This document shows positions 23,353 through 34,111 of a DNA stretch of 64,000 nucleotides, one piece after another. The DNA comes from Diphasiastrum complanatum (lineage: Eukaryota; Streptophyta; Lycopodiopsida; Lycopodiales; Lycopodiaceae): assembly GCA_029204225.1 (NCBI GenBank), contig CM055100.1:3449089-3513088 (forward strand). Direction: 5' to 3'. The notes below the pieces were generated by a model. The model was not told the origin of the DNA. It did no database searches and saw only the letters and a list, made by a program, of their open reading frames with translations. How positions within the stretch are numbered: the first letter of the stretch is position 1; every line of letters starts with the position of its first letter. The translations under genes were made by a program, and so were the position numbers.

Positions 23353-24499
23353 TAGTTGGCTGTTATTTCTAGTAAGGTTTCCATTTATGGTGTTATTTGG
23401 ATGTTTGATCAAGTTCTAGCATGATTATGCATTGCATTGTTGATCAAATCTTACTAACCTTTGTTTTGTGAGTTGAACTTGTGGATCAAAAGCATATTTC
23501 AGGTATATTGAAGATTAGAGACTGAGAAGAAGCTATTTTGGATTGGATCATAACACCTAATCATTTGTTGATTGTGAGACTTGTGCATATTCAATACTAA
23601 CAATGTTCTGTTCAATGTATTGTTGACAATTTCCACTTCTGTGGATGAACACTCTCCTTTGTGGATGAAGACTCTCCTTAAGTGGATGAAACTTCTCCTT
23701 AAGTGGATGACAAATACTCTTTGAGTGATTTTGTATTTCTCCAAAAGGCTGAGCAAAGCTCCCACTTGGATGAAAGATCCCCTTTTGAGTGAACAGATTG
23801 TCAACAATCTTTTGCATAAATTTTGGTGTACTTTGTTGAGCATGTAAGTAACTCTCCTAATGTAATTTGATTGGAGCATTTGCTGGAAGGTTTTAACCAG
23901 TATGCAAATGTGTTTTTAGGTTCTTAACAGGTTGAGGAACATTCTCATGTGAAGTGATCTTAGATTTACATCTAAACACCAAGATTTGACAAGCTAGTGA
24001 AGCTAGTCTTGTGATTCACTAAGTGTGCTCTTTCATTCACCTCTAAAATTTGTATTTATCACTTGTTGGAGTTTAAAAACTTTTAGAAGTGTGGTCCACA
24101 TGTGGTTTTACAGGTTGAATCAATATCTTAGTGTGTTGATCATATGTTGATCAAGTTTGTTCAATTCTAGGTATTCATGGCAGCCTAGTCTTTTGTATTT
24201 TCTAAGAATGCAAGTAACTCTTCACACCATAACTTGATTTGGTCAGTTGCTACAAAGTTTGAGAGCTTAAGCAGGAGTGTGTTCAGGTTGGTTTGAGTTT
24301 GTAATCCATTCTTAGTGTGTGCAAAGTGTTGCATGTGTTTTCAATCTTCATTTCTATGCTTGGAAACTAGCCAGGTTCAAGATAGAAGTGTTTTAGGGTC
24401 CTAGATCTTCTAAGATCTCCTTATCCATCATTTGTTGAGAGGAAAGTGAGTGCTAGGTGCATTAGGACAAAGCCTAAAGGTTGAAGAATCATTATATTC
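23353..24499 (+). other. Copia-C untranslated leader
   Basis: About 1.1 kb between primer site and gag. It contains three near-copies of GTGGATGAA(G/C) at 23642-23710, a small repeat. No convincing frame. Confidence 0.6.
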
Positions 24500-26384
24500 A
24501 TGGCTTCCAATGGTGGGATCATGTTAGAAACTAATGATAGGTTGAGTTCATCAAACTACTCTACCTGGAAAGTGAGGATAGAATCCTTACTTGAGTTGAA
24601 TGAACTTATGGACATAATTGCAGGAACTGAAGAGAGACCACCCATAGCAACAAAGGTTTGATAAGAAGGCCAAAAGGGCTCTTCATATCATCAAAATGAA
24701 TGTTACCAATGAACTTCTTAAGGAAGTTGGTACTAGTCAAAGTGCAAGTGAGGCATGGAATGCCTTGAAGAAGCTCTTTGAATCAAAGTCCACATCTAGG
24801 GTATCGACCCTAAGGAGGCAAATATTTTCTAGTAGGCAAAGAGAGGGTGAAAGTGCTCATGCATTTGTCTTGAGGGTTAAGTCCTTAAGTGATGATCTAG
24901 CATGTATTGATGAAAACATAAAAGATGGTGAAATAGTCCAGGTTATGTTGAATGGTTTGCTAGATGAACATGCTAACCTTGTGCAAAGTTTTGCCATTCA
25001 AAGAGTCTTTCCAAGTGTCGTTGACTTGCAAGAAATCTTATTGGCTGAAGAACATAGGTTGCAATCAAAGCTTGATGGTGCATCCTTGCAAGGTGGAGGT
25101 GAAGAGGTTTTCTTCACAAAAGGCAAAGTCAAAGGCAAAGGTAAAGGCAAAGGAAAATGGTCTAAAGGTGGTAACTTGGATCATGATGATCACTCTTCCT
25201 CCTCCTCTTCTACTTCTTTTAGAAAGAAAGACAAGTCAAAGTTCAAGTGCTTTTATTGTGGGATAAAAGGTCATTTTGCAAATGAATGTCATAAGAAGCA
25301 AAGTAATGAAGGTAGCAAGCAAAACAACTTTTGTACTTCTAATGAGGATCTAGATTCTTGTGATTCTCTCATGATGTGTTCTTCAAGTCTAATGTCAAGT
25401 GGAAATGACAAGGATTCATGGTGGATAGATAGTGGATCTAGTTCACACATGACTAGTCACAAGGAGTTCTTTACTTCTTTGATCTCTTCTGTTGGAACCA
25501 AGAAAGTTGTTCACATGCCAAATGGTGGTGAGTGTATGATCAAAGGTATTGGCTCAATTCCTATTTGCCTTTCTACTAATAGGAATGTAAGGCTTGATGG
25601 TGCTCTTTACATTCCTTCACTTTCAAGGAATTTGCTAAGTGTTGGTCAAATGTTAAAAAAAGGGTACAAGACAAAGTTTGTTGGGGATGTTTGCTTCATT
25701 AATAAGGGAGATGTCTTGATTGCTATGGGCAATAGACAAGGTAGACTTTACAAGCTTGATGCATTTGTTATGTCTAACAAGAGGAATGAAATGGATGTTG
25801 GTGGTTCTCGCAACTTTCAAAAGTCAATCCCTACCATCAATAAGATTGGTAGATCTTATGCAAACTCTAAAGAACTTCCTTATGCTAGATCTAGGTTGAG
25901 ATCTAATGAGCTTCTTGGAGATAGTTATTGTTGTGCTAACTTGGCAACTTTTGGTAAATCTATGATCAATGTTTTGGATCCATTGGATCTTGAAGATGGA
26001 CTAGTGCTACCTACTAGTCAAATGGAGTCTGGTGGTGCTAAATTAGTATCATGTTTGAACTCTTCTACTCATAGATTTCCAAGTCTTGGTGGCTCTTCAA
26101 TGGAACTACATGGCAAGTGCAAAAATGAAAAAGGTAAGAAGAGAGCTAACTTCATCAATGGAGGTGATGAAAACTCTTCTTTGGAACTGGTTATTGCTAA
26201 TGACTTATTTACTCATTTGGAAAGAGATGGTGCTTTGAGCATGATTGAAGAAAAAGTTTCTTTTGTATCTTTATGTGATGAGTCCAAAAAAGTCATTTGT
26301 GAAACAAGTGGTGTCACATGTATTCATAAAGAAAGTAGATCAAAAGGTTCTATCGTGAGACTTGGTGAGGAAGATCTCAAGTAA
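24500..26384 (+). pseudogene. Copia-C gag-protease, with unusual C-terminal extension
   Basis: Starts ATG at 24500 (MASNGGIMLETNDRLSSSNY), close to Copia-B Gag. A one-step frameshift near 24640-24655 breaks it; the following frame stays open from there to 26384. It carries Gag, a CCHC knuckle (CFYCGIKGHFANEC, about 25247-25290), a protease site WWIDSGSSSHM (about 25420) and the pre-integrase stretch ending GRLYKLDAF. From about 25790 on, the resemblance to Copia-B stops. The last ~195 residues have at most faint echoes of integrase (LPYARSRLRS, SGGAKL), and the integrase catalytic residues are absent. The protein could form particles and cut Gag, if the frameshift were absent, but could not integrate or copy. 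Confidence 0.85.
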
Positions 26385-26405
26385 AAAGGGAGAGATGAAT
26401 GTGAA

Positions 26406-27236
26406 GTGTTCAAAGTAGGATGTACTTTGAATGATGCTTTTGTGAACGATAGTGAGGTTTCATTATCTTTACCTATATCATTGATTAGAATTCCAGTTTT
26501 GACAAGAAAAAGTACAATCATTCTTATGTTGAAGGAACTATGTATTCTTTTCATGGCTTCTAATGTTCAAGAATCTTCCATTTCTTATGATGCAACTATC
26601 AAGAGGGAGATTGCTAACTTTTGTGTTGTGATCATTAAGAGGGAGTCTTGTGAAGGAAAGGGGGGAAGAGTGACTCTTGGGAAGATTCAAGGCATGGATC
26701 TTACATCTCTTCATCAACTCAAAGGTTGCTATGATTGTGGTGGAGTGTTCATGCATGATCAAGATGGCAAAAGGTTGGATGAAGAAGACTACATGGAGCA
26801 ACTCAAGTGGCAATTTCTCCAAGGCAAGGAGGATCTCATTGGTGAGCTCATTGAGGTTTGGTTTGATCTCAAATGGGCTGGTTTGATTAGGTTTGATACT
26901 CAACTTCATCTACTCTACTTCATGTTGGATAGAATTGTAGAAATCTATCTTTTGGTTTATGATGCTGACATTGTTTTCACTAACTATAGTGAAAGGTTGA
27001 AATCAAGCAATGATGAGATCTTGTGGGATGTTAATCATGTATTTGAGAGGGAGTATCTTCAGAGGTTCAGATCTGAAGATGTTTATAAATGCAAAGTCCT
27101 TGATGTTTTATTGGAAGATCAAGATGTTGATCTTGAATTGCTTCATCAACACCAAGAGGCAAGTAGCAATTGGAAGCTAGTCAAAAGCATCAAAGAGGAG
27201 CCACATGGGCAAAGCATTTTGGATCTGTTTTTATAG
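26406..27236 (+). CDS. Unrecognised 276-aa frame inside Copia-C
   Basis: Open frame located where Copia elements keep integrase and RT, 21 bp after the gag-protease stop and in another frame. It is charged and soluble-looking, with GCYDCGGVFMHDQDGKR near residue 110 and acidic stretches near the end (LLEDQDVDLELL). None of the catalytic signatures of integrase, RT or RNase H is present. I do not recognise the family. It may be captured host sequence or strongly drifted pol. Not known to be expressed. Confidence 0.4.
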   Translation: MFKVGCTLNDAFVNDSEVSLSLPISLIRIPVLTRKSTIILMLKELCILFMASNVQESSISYDATIKREIANFCVVIIKRESCEGKGGRVTLGKIQGMDLTSLHQLKGCYDCGGVFMHDQDGKRLDEEDYMEQLKWQFLQGKEDLIGELIEVWFDLKWAGLIRFDTQLHLLYFMLDRIVEIYLLVYDADIVFTNYSERLKSSNDEILWDVNHVFEREYLQRFRSEDVYKCKVLDVLLEDQDVDLELLHQHQEASSNWKLVKSIKEEPHGQSILDLFL

Positions 27237-27385
27237 GTTCTTGAAGGTTCAAGTAAGGTTCTTGGAGCAGCAAGGAAGTGTCCTTTTACTCTACCTTATT
27301 TGTTTAGTCTCATGTATGAACATTGTCATGTCAATGTGTTGGAATTGTCAAAATTCAATGAAACTAGTTCCATAGTTTTGCATCT

Positions 27386-28018
27386 TTGGATCTTGGAGAT
27401 GGAAAAGTTATCATTGCTGGTTCTTATGATCAAGTACATGCATTCATTCAAATATTGAAAGATATTGAAGTGGTCAATATGTTTACTTTTGAACAAAGTT
27501 CAAGATCTATCATCCTAGTGTTGGCAAATTGGCAAATTGTTGACAATGTAGGATCAAGGGTTGTATGCAGATCTTGTGGAGATACTTCAAGTATTTCAAG
27601 TTCAGGTTTTGCTCATTTAAATGGAGCAGAGAACACATCATTTTGGCATTCATTCACTCAAGGGCTTTCATGGATTGGAGATCTACAAAGGCAAGGTGAT
27701 GATGGAGGTTCATTCATGGAGATACATGGTGCATTCACTATGGGCATAGTGGAATGTGGAGGAGGCATGCAAACACTTGTTGGTTACTTTACCTTACAAC
27801 TTGTTTGCTGCTGTTTTATAGAGAATTCAAAGGTGGATACATGGAGGAATCCTTTCATTATAATTCTATGTTCTTTTACATGTATCTTGTTCACCATTCT
27901 ATGTAAAATTGATGTAAGAAATAGTGAAGCATCCTATATGGACACTATTATCTATATCAATTATGTTGTACTTCATATTGTACATATTAGAACACTTGAG
28001 AAGAGAGATCATTCTTAG
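27386..28018 (+). CDS. Unrecognised 210-aa frame with hydrophobic C-terminus, Copia-C
   Basis: Open frame ending 38 bp before the polypurine tract. No ATG is needed for the reading; internal Met codons are present. The middle has a Cys pair (CRSCG). Near residues 155-177 is a strongly hydrophobic stretch (NPFIIILCSFTCILFTILCKI) that would span a membrane, with a second hydrophobic zone near 185-205. Its place between pol and 3' LTR is where env-like frames sit in some plant elements, but there is no sequence evidence for an envelope. Function unknown. Confidence 0.35.
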   Translation: MDLGDGKVIIAGSYDQVHAFIQILKDIEVVNMFTFEQSSRSIILVLANWQIVDNVGSRVVCRSCGDTSSISSSGFAHLNGAENTSFWHSFTQGLSWIGDLQRQGDDGGSFMEIHGAFTMGIVECGGGMQTLVGYFTLQLVCCCFIENSKVDTWRNPFIIILCSFTCILFTILCKIDVRNSEASYMDTIIYINYVVLHIVHIRTLEKRDHS

Positions 28019-28055
28019 GTTGGAGCAAAGTAGTGTTGTAAAACTAGCAAGTTAA

Positions 28056-28068
28056 GTTGAAGAGGGAG
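28056..28068 (+). other. Copia-C polypurine tract
   Basis: GTTGAAGAGGGAG immediately before the 3' LTR, the same purine tract as Copia-B. Confidence 0.85.
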
Positions 28069-28700
28069 TGTGAAAATTGTCAACATTTCCTAGCTAGTTT
28101 GAGGCCTAAATTGGCAGTTTTGGTATATAGTTTTGGATCTAAATTTTCACACGTGTGAAAGAGGCCTAGATACTTTTATTTTAGTATATATTTCATGTTG
28201 AAGAAGTCTCAAACTTCAGGACCTTCGAAATGACACCAAAATCATGTTATTTGGACATATAGGCCAAAATTAGCTATTTTAGGCTATTGATGTCCTAAAT
28301 TTGGGTCCTAAGTTCTAGAGAGAGGAGAGAGAGTGGAAATTTGTGGAGAATAGGTTGGAGAAACTTATTGTACAGTTGAGAGAGATCAATAGATCATTGT
28401 CATAGTTTCTTCTTCCATTGAAAGAATTGCTTTGTGTATTGTCTTCAAGCTTTTGTGTATGATCTTAAGAGGTTTCCAAAAGCGGTAGGCTGCTGTTGTA
28501 GGGCTGGTATGCTATTGTTTTTGGCTGCCATCAGTACCTTTTATTAGTTTCTTTTGTCTCTTGAATGCTTTGTCAAGTTCATGTGTATCAAAGGTAGCAT
28601 TAGGATGCTTTGCCATTTCTAGCTTTTGTAGCTTGTTGTGCAAAGATCTTAGCCAAGTATTTTGGGAGTTTGGATCCATTCAAGATCCACTTTTTTCACA
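28069..28700 (+). repeat. Copia-C 3' LTR (632 bp)
   Basis: Contains the perfect 16-bp palindrome TTTCACACGTGTGAAA at 28145-28160. About 20 bp shorter than the 5' LTR. Confidence 0.93.
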
Positions 28701-28765
28701 TTGTCCTGCTGGTGCTGATGATATAGAAGGATGAGCAAATGGATGAATGCTTTTTAGAAAAACTC

Positions 28766-28807
<42 letters not shown>

Positions 28808-29060
28808 GGGCTATCGACCAAAAACTGGTGGGGCGTGACTGAGGAAATGTGCTTCTTAATGGTGAAAGCACGGATAGTCAGAATTGTGTCCTATGTGGGC
28901 TGATTCTGTGATCGATTTGTATGGGCGCGGCCAGGCAGAGGTCCTTTGGTGTATATATATATATATATATTATAGTGCCGTATGGTACCGCTGTTATGGT
29001 ACCGCCGGTACCATAATAGTGGTACCGCCAGTACGGTACCGCCAGTACGGTACCATTTAT
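28701..29060. repeat. Microsatellites and GGTACC cluster
   Basis: (TA)n at 28769-28802 and 28952-28971. Then at 28983-29055 six GGTACC words within about 70 bp, including an 11-bp-arm inverted repeat TTATGGTACCG / CGGTACCATAA around one central base (28994-29016) and two copies of GGTACCGCCAGTAC. No gene is seen. The part 28701-28760 could be LINE-4 sequence. Confidence 0.75.
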
Positions 29061-29184
29061 TAGTATTTTTTATATTTAATTATTGCCTTTTACATAGTAA
29101 AAATGGTTATCAAAAATGGAAAAAAAATGGTTTTGGCTGTAAAAAAAGAGGGTACAGTACATGGTGCAAGGGACAGATGCAACA

Positions 29185-29400
29185 TCACATGGGCACTGTG
29201 TGTTTGCAGACCATGGGGCCATGGGTGAGCAGGTGGCCTTTAAGACGAGTGAGGGACGCAGCAAATTTGACTAGGCTGTATCGGCAATGCACGACCTTCT
29301 GACCGGTCTTGTTGGTCTTGTCGGCAACCCGCCTGACAACGTCCACCTCGTCCCACAGACCGGAAAGGTCGGATTGCACCATTGCAATGGAGAAAACTAG
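29185..29400 (-). pseudogene. hAT-like BED-finger fragment
   Basis: Minus-strand frame with VVHCRYSLVKFAASLTRLKGHLL followed by a Cys: the spacing and SLTRLKGHLL wording of the BED zinc finger at the N-terminus of many plant hAT transposases. The second Cys of the CxxC pair is Ser here, so the finger is damaged. The surrounding frame (to 29625) does not show the catalytic or dimerisation domains. Likely an old fragment. Confidence 0.45.
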
Positions 29401-29629
29401 GGAAAAAATGCAGATGAAGCTAAAGCTGAAAGGATGGAATGCTGGGAAAAAAACAGCAGGGTTCACTGTTGGAGAAGATGAATTGGATCCTGGGGAGCCA
29501 TGTGATACCTCCATTCCAAAGATGATAGTGGGCTGTTGGGTGACTTTTCCCAAAGATTGCTTGAATTCCAAACTTAAGACGGAGTTGTAGCCCCACTCTG
29601 TAGTACAAGGTTGTTGATAAGGCAAATAT

Positions 29630-30390
29630 TTGCCAAGACTATGCGGTAGTATAAATCTAAGGAAGCTCTTCTTGCCAGAGAGAGAGAGATAGCGACAGAG
29701 TGAGGGATAGTTTGCTTGTTTAAACTGTTAGAATTGTTTGCTCTTTCAAGCCCATTTGCACTCCATCTCAGTTATGGGAGGCATGGGCAGTGAGTAGTTT
29801 TGTTGCAAAAAATTTTGGCACTATTTTCATTTTTTTTAATCGGAGGGGGCAGGCAGTCGTCATCCACCCCCTAGTAATTAATTCCCGGGGGGTCTAGGGT
29901 CAAGAAAATAGTTTTTAATTGATTTTGGGCATGTGGGAGTGAGCGGGGAGGGGCCTGTAATTTTTCTTTTTTGAAAAAAAAAAAATTGCGCCTGGGGTGG
30001 ATGTGCCCACCTCGGGCACCCCCGCGTCCTCAAACGCGCGTCCGCGCCCACCATCCACGCCCACAATCTATTATAATCAAAATAATAGTGTGAGCGGGCA
30101 GCTCATGCTGTCTGGGTACCGTGAGTGCTGCCCGGGACCCTTTTTTTTAAATTTTGCTTCATGTTTTTTTTCGAGCAGCGATCGCGTTTCCCCACGGGCA
30201 GCCTGACCCTAGAAAAAAATCATGAAGTTTTTTCAAATTTCCCTCTCTCCCCACCTGCCCAAAACCCTGCCTTGCCCGTCCAAAACGCCTGCCTTCCTAC
30301 ACACTTGCTATGCTCACATCGCTAGTATATAGATAGATAGATATGTGTGTGTGTGTGTGTGTTTTGGTAACAACTTGGTTATAGAACACT
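29630..30390. other. Non-coding stretch, partly GC-rich
   Basis: No gene seen. 29980-30060 and 30240-30290 are C-rich low-complexity sequence, unlike the AT-rich surroundings. Short (GATA)n and (GT)n microsatellites at 30331-30361. Confidence 0.5.
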
Positions 30391-30936
30391 TTGCTAGTCA
30401 AACATGAGTCGGGACCACATTCTACTGTGACCCCCTTTTGTACCACAACGGGTGCCACAAAGTCAAATGCTGAGTTTCAAGTTTTAAAGGAGAAAACTAT
30501 AATAACATACTTTTTTGCTCTAAATGTTTCAAAAGTGATTAGATTGTGTTTGTGTCAATTCCAATGGGTTCCTATCATGCTTTTGGGAGAGTTAGCTAGT
30601 GGCTACACGTCGGTTAGAGTGTTATCAAAAGCTATTGACAAGTTAAATTCTGGTCAAACGAGGTTTTTAGGTCAAAATCTGACTGGATCCACTTGTTCTT
30701 TGGGGTCATGTGATCACTGTTATCCAATTATTGTCTGTTTTGACCTTCTAGAAGTTGAGATATTGCAATATCAGAGTTTGACAAAGAAAGGGAATATTTT
30801 GTTTGCATTTGGAGTTTATACATCTTCACTAGCCAGAGATAATTTTAATGGCACTTCACAACCTGTCAATGGAGTTTATCTGCATCAAGTTATAGCAAAA
30901 TCAAGTTTTCATAAAAAAGGATGGATCGTCATCTAA
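30391..30936 (+). CDS. Orphan 181-codon frame, unrecognised
   Basis: Open from an ATG at 30391 to a stop at 30936. Reads as a mixed hydrophobic protein (ALNVSKVIRLCLCQFQWVPI) with no motif I know, no neighbouring exon and no clear promoter. It may be chance, a decayed transposon frame, or a host exon. Listed because its length is above what this AT-rich sequence usually allows. Confidence 0.15.
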   Translation: MLVKHESGPHSTVTPFCTTTGATKSNAEFQVLKEKTIITYFFALNVSKVIRLCLCQFQWVPIMLLGELASGYTSVRVLSKAIDKLNSGQTRFLGQNLTGSTCSLGSCDHCYPIIVCFDLLEVEILQYQSLTKKGNILFAFGVYTSSLARDNFNGTSQPVNGVYLHQVIAKSSFHKKGWIVI

Positions 30937-31149
30937 GATCTTTGTAGAACTAAGTTTTTCTGCTCAAAAATATGCTGGATCTTGTGTTCTATTGCCGTGA
31001 GACAATCTCCAAGTTCTATTTATCTTCTGTTTTGGGTCACTATGTGCCTAGAGATTGCCATATCATGCTTTTTATAGTTTTGAAGCTAATGCTTTGATTT
31101 TGACTATTGTTGGTCATTAGTGAAAGTTGCTGCTGGGACAGATCTGAGC

Positions 31150-31400
31150 TGTTTGACGCTATCACATTCATCACTCATTCATGTGCTTAACTTTGCTTGA
31201 TCTGTGCTAAGAAGCATTGTCAGAGGTTGATTTTATTTATTCCAATCAAATTCATGCATGTGTGTGTTGAGGTGGTTGGGATTATTACATTCATCACTCA
31301 AGTGCTTAGCTTTTGCTTGATCAATGCTCATAAGCATTGTTTAAGTTGGATTTTATTTATTCCACTTAAACTCGTGCATGCATGTGTGCGTGCGTGCGAC
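31150..31400 (+). repeat. Diverged ~125-bp tandem duplication
   Basis: Two units (about 31160-31265 and 31285-31385) share ACATTCATCACTC, GTGCTTA, GCTTGATC, AAGCATTGT, GATTTTATTTATTCCA and a CATGCATGTGTG end. Confidence 0.7.
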
Positions 31401-31528
31401 GATGATGATGATCTTCTTCTCTTATCATCCTACTTCGTGATGAAACCTGCACAAATTACTCTGAAGTAACTTTTTGTTTCTATATGAGAATTTATAGACC
31501 TAGTTCCGGTTATAATGTCACTTAAGAC

Positions 31529-31600
31529 ATGAAAACAAGTGATATCTCTAAACATTCAATACGATTTTTCAAATGACACACACACATGCACGTGCGCGCA

Positions 31601-31636
<36 letters not shown>

Positions 31637-31710
31637 AAAACAAGTGATACCTCTAAACATTCAATACGGTTTAGCAAATAACACACACACATGCACACGC
31701 GCGTGCGCGC

Positions 31711-31766
<56 letters not shown>
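31529..31766. repeat. Duplicated (AC)n block
   Basis: Two copies of ATGAAAACAAGTGATA(T/C)CTCTAA.. each followed by a mixed CA/CG purine-pyrimidine tract and a pure (AC)n run (31607-31633 and about 31717-31766). A tandem duplication of about 106-130 bp. Frames through it are Val-Cys repeats, not protein. Confidence 0.85.
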
Positions 31767-31768
<2 letters not shown>

Positions 31769-32675
31769 TCAGGGGCAATAAACTTTGAGTGGCCCCTACC
31801 TCAATGAGGACCTCCTCAAGTCAAAATTGTAAAAATGTCTCTTCCTTCAGATATATTGTTCTTCAAAGAATATGTGGGTTTGCATACCAATTGGAACCAA
31901 CATGCAACTAGATCTGCTCCTAAAATTGTATATGTCGTGGCGAAAAGGATGTCTACTGTTCAGATTTATTCATTCAAGTTTGTAGCAAGAATTATCGTTC
32001 TTCAGAATTGTTTTTGATTCATAGTCAAACTATACTACTGATGCATGCATGCAATTTTTGGCTGAAAATTTCAATAAAATAGCCCAACTAGCTTCTTGAT
32101 GTGTGATCACTGGCTGTTCGAATGAAGAGGAAAGCATTATTGACATCCAACTTTTTCTCAGCTGGAATATGGTAGTTTTCTGTTTTAGCACAACAAGAAA
32201 GCCCACAACAAAAACAGTTGGTCTGATTTTCTGCTCTAGTTTATTGGATTTTGGCCGTGACCTGCAAACAAACTTTCCACAGCACTTCAAACTCTTCGTA
32301 GATTCACTTAGGGAGGGAGTCTCTCGAGCTCCTCCAGTATGTGGCTGAAAGCTCTCTTGGTGACAGTAAGTCAACAGTGAACTGAACTTGAATGGCCAAC
32401 AACACCTCACAGCTGGCCAAAGTCTCCCAGAAACTAATTTCTTGTGTTCCTGGGCTGTGTGTTTCAGTTTTCTGAGTAGGCTGCAGGGGCCATATATCTA
32501 AGGCGAAAGAGATGACTTACATATGCTGTACTTTTTGGCTTGGAGCCTTTGAGGCATGGTGTGGCTCCTAGTTGCCATCAACCTAGAACCCTATGAACTT
32601 GTATTCTCACGCTCCTATTTCCTGATTGGCGGTCCTGGATCCAACCCAATATTGGGGGAATTTTGAAAGGATGAT
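31767..32675. other. No gene recognised
   Basis: About 900 bp upstream of the short LTR element. A minus-strand open stretch of 126 codons at 32030-32410 has no motif I know and overlaps an 81-codon plus-strand one; both are left unassigned. Confidence 0.4.
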
Positions 32676-33830
32676 TGTTATGGCCATATTTAGTCAAGGA
32701 CCTAGAATAGTCCTAATATGGTAGACCGGCCCTCTGGTATTCGAGATTGTTGGTCATGTCGTGATTTAATTTCATGTCAAGGCCAGTTTGTGACCTTGAA
32801 ATGACCCAGACACTCTAATTGAGACATATAGAGTATTGCATGTACGTGTGATGGATATAGGCAGGAGGACTGCATGAAGAGATGAGATCTATTTATACTT
32901 ATCCTGCATGGGGATTGCATGGGTTCATGCACAGGAGTCTACTCTCTATATAATGAGCTAGGGATTATCCTGTCAACATATTGGGTTTAGGTTACCAGTT
33001 TTTTTCTCTTCTTCTCTTGCTTCACACGGCATGGCTTGGGGGCTAGATCCAGGTTTGATCTAGGTTTGGTTGGGCGGTTTGGCTCCATAGACTCTCTTAT
33101 TGTGTTCTCCTATCCTCATCTTAGGGGTTATCCCTTAGGGTTATTATACTAGTACTTGTTTGATAAGTAGGTTTGATTAAGGATAATGATTTTCTAGGTT
33201 AATATTAAAAGTTAAAGAAATTGTTCCTGTAATTCTTTCCTGTTTTGAGGAGCTTCTAAGGATAGAAGCAGTTTAAGGAGGGAAGAATGTTATGGTCATA
33301 TTCGGTTAAGGACTTGGAATAGTCCTAATATGGTAGACCAGCCCTCCGGTATTTGAGATTGTTGGTCACGCCATGATTTAATTCCATGTCAAGGCCAGTT
33401 TGTTACTAATAACTTTGAGAGGACCCAGACACTCTAATTGAGACATATGGAGTATTGCATGTACGTGTGACGGATATAAGTAGGAGGACTACATGAAGAG
33501 ATGAGATCTATTTATAGTTGACCTGCATGGGGATTGCATAGGTTCATGCACAGGACTCTACTCTCTATATAATGAGGTAGGGATTATTCCGTCGACATAT
33601 TGGGTTTAGGTTACTAGTTTTCTCTCTTCTTCTCTTGCTTCACATGACATGGCTTGGGGGCTAGATCCAGGTTTGATCTAGGTTTGCTTGGGCAGTTTGG
33701 CTCCATAGTCTCTCTTATTGTGTTCTTCTATCCTCATCTTAGGGGTTATCCCTTAGGGTTATTATACTAATATTTTGATGATTTTATCTATTCTCGGTCC
33801 TTGGACCCATCCTAAATTGGTCACGTAACA
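32676..33830 (+). mobile_element. Deleted short LTR element (family S)
   Basis: Two direct repeats: 32676-33152 and 33288-33830, both starting TGTTATGG(C/T)CATATT. The second ends TCACGTAACA and is preceded by a purine tract (AAGGAGGGAAGAA, 33275-33287), so it is the 3' LTR. The first lacks the last ~55 bp of the LTR, and only 135 bp lie between them, so a deletion removed the LTR end, primer site and most of the interior. The flanks ATGAT and CTTAT do not match. A related, larger copy lies on the minus strand from 42956. No coding sequence. Confidence 0.8.
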
Positions 33831-33937
33831 CTTATGTATTCATGCAATTCTCAATCTTCGTAGTAATAAGGTTTATTTTCCTGCCTTCCTTACACATCTA
33901 CAAGCCATTATAAACATGAATAAATTTAGTAATCAAA

Positions 33938-33947
33938 CTATAAATAG
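33938..33947 (+). promoter_or_regulatory. TATA-like box, possible isoamylase promoter
   Basis: CTATAAATAG, 165 bp before the candidate start codon at 34112 and about 108 bp after the end of the family-S LTR. Position and match fit a plant promoter; no other evidence. Confidence 0.35.
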
Positions 33948-34111
33948 CTCAAAGGACAAGCTGTAGCCTGTATTCATGCTTTTTCAGTAAAAATCCATCA
34001 CTCCACGACAACTTCAACTATTGGCCTTATTTACAAGTACAGATCTTTGGAAAATAGAAGTTTCAGTGAAAGCAGCTGAACTTACCAGATTCAACTTTCA
34101 ACTTTCTTTTG

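Larger units (their letters stand above)
22689..28700 (+). mobile_element. Copia-C: Copia LTR element without IN/RT/RH
   Basis: LTRs 22689-23340 and 28069-28700 share TGTGAAAATTG...TTTTTTCACA ends but differ by roughly 20 substitutions and a block of about 20 bp (present near 22953, absent in the 3' copy), so the insertion is old. Primer site, polypurine tract and gag-protease are Copia-type. Integrase, reverse transcriptase and RNase H are not found. Flanks read CTGTT (left) and TTGTC (right), matching at only three of five positions, so no target duplication is claimed. Confidence 0.9.

Noticed and set aside
22684-28705. Target-site duplication for Copia-C
   Set aside because: Flanks CTGTT and TTGTC agree at only three of five positions; cannot be claimed without an empty site.
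31522-31764. Val-Cys repeat protein
   Set aside because: Translation of a duplicated (AC)n microsatellite.
32030-32410. 126-codon minus-strand frame
   Set aside because: No motif and overlapped by an 81-codon plus-strand frame, so likely chance.
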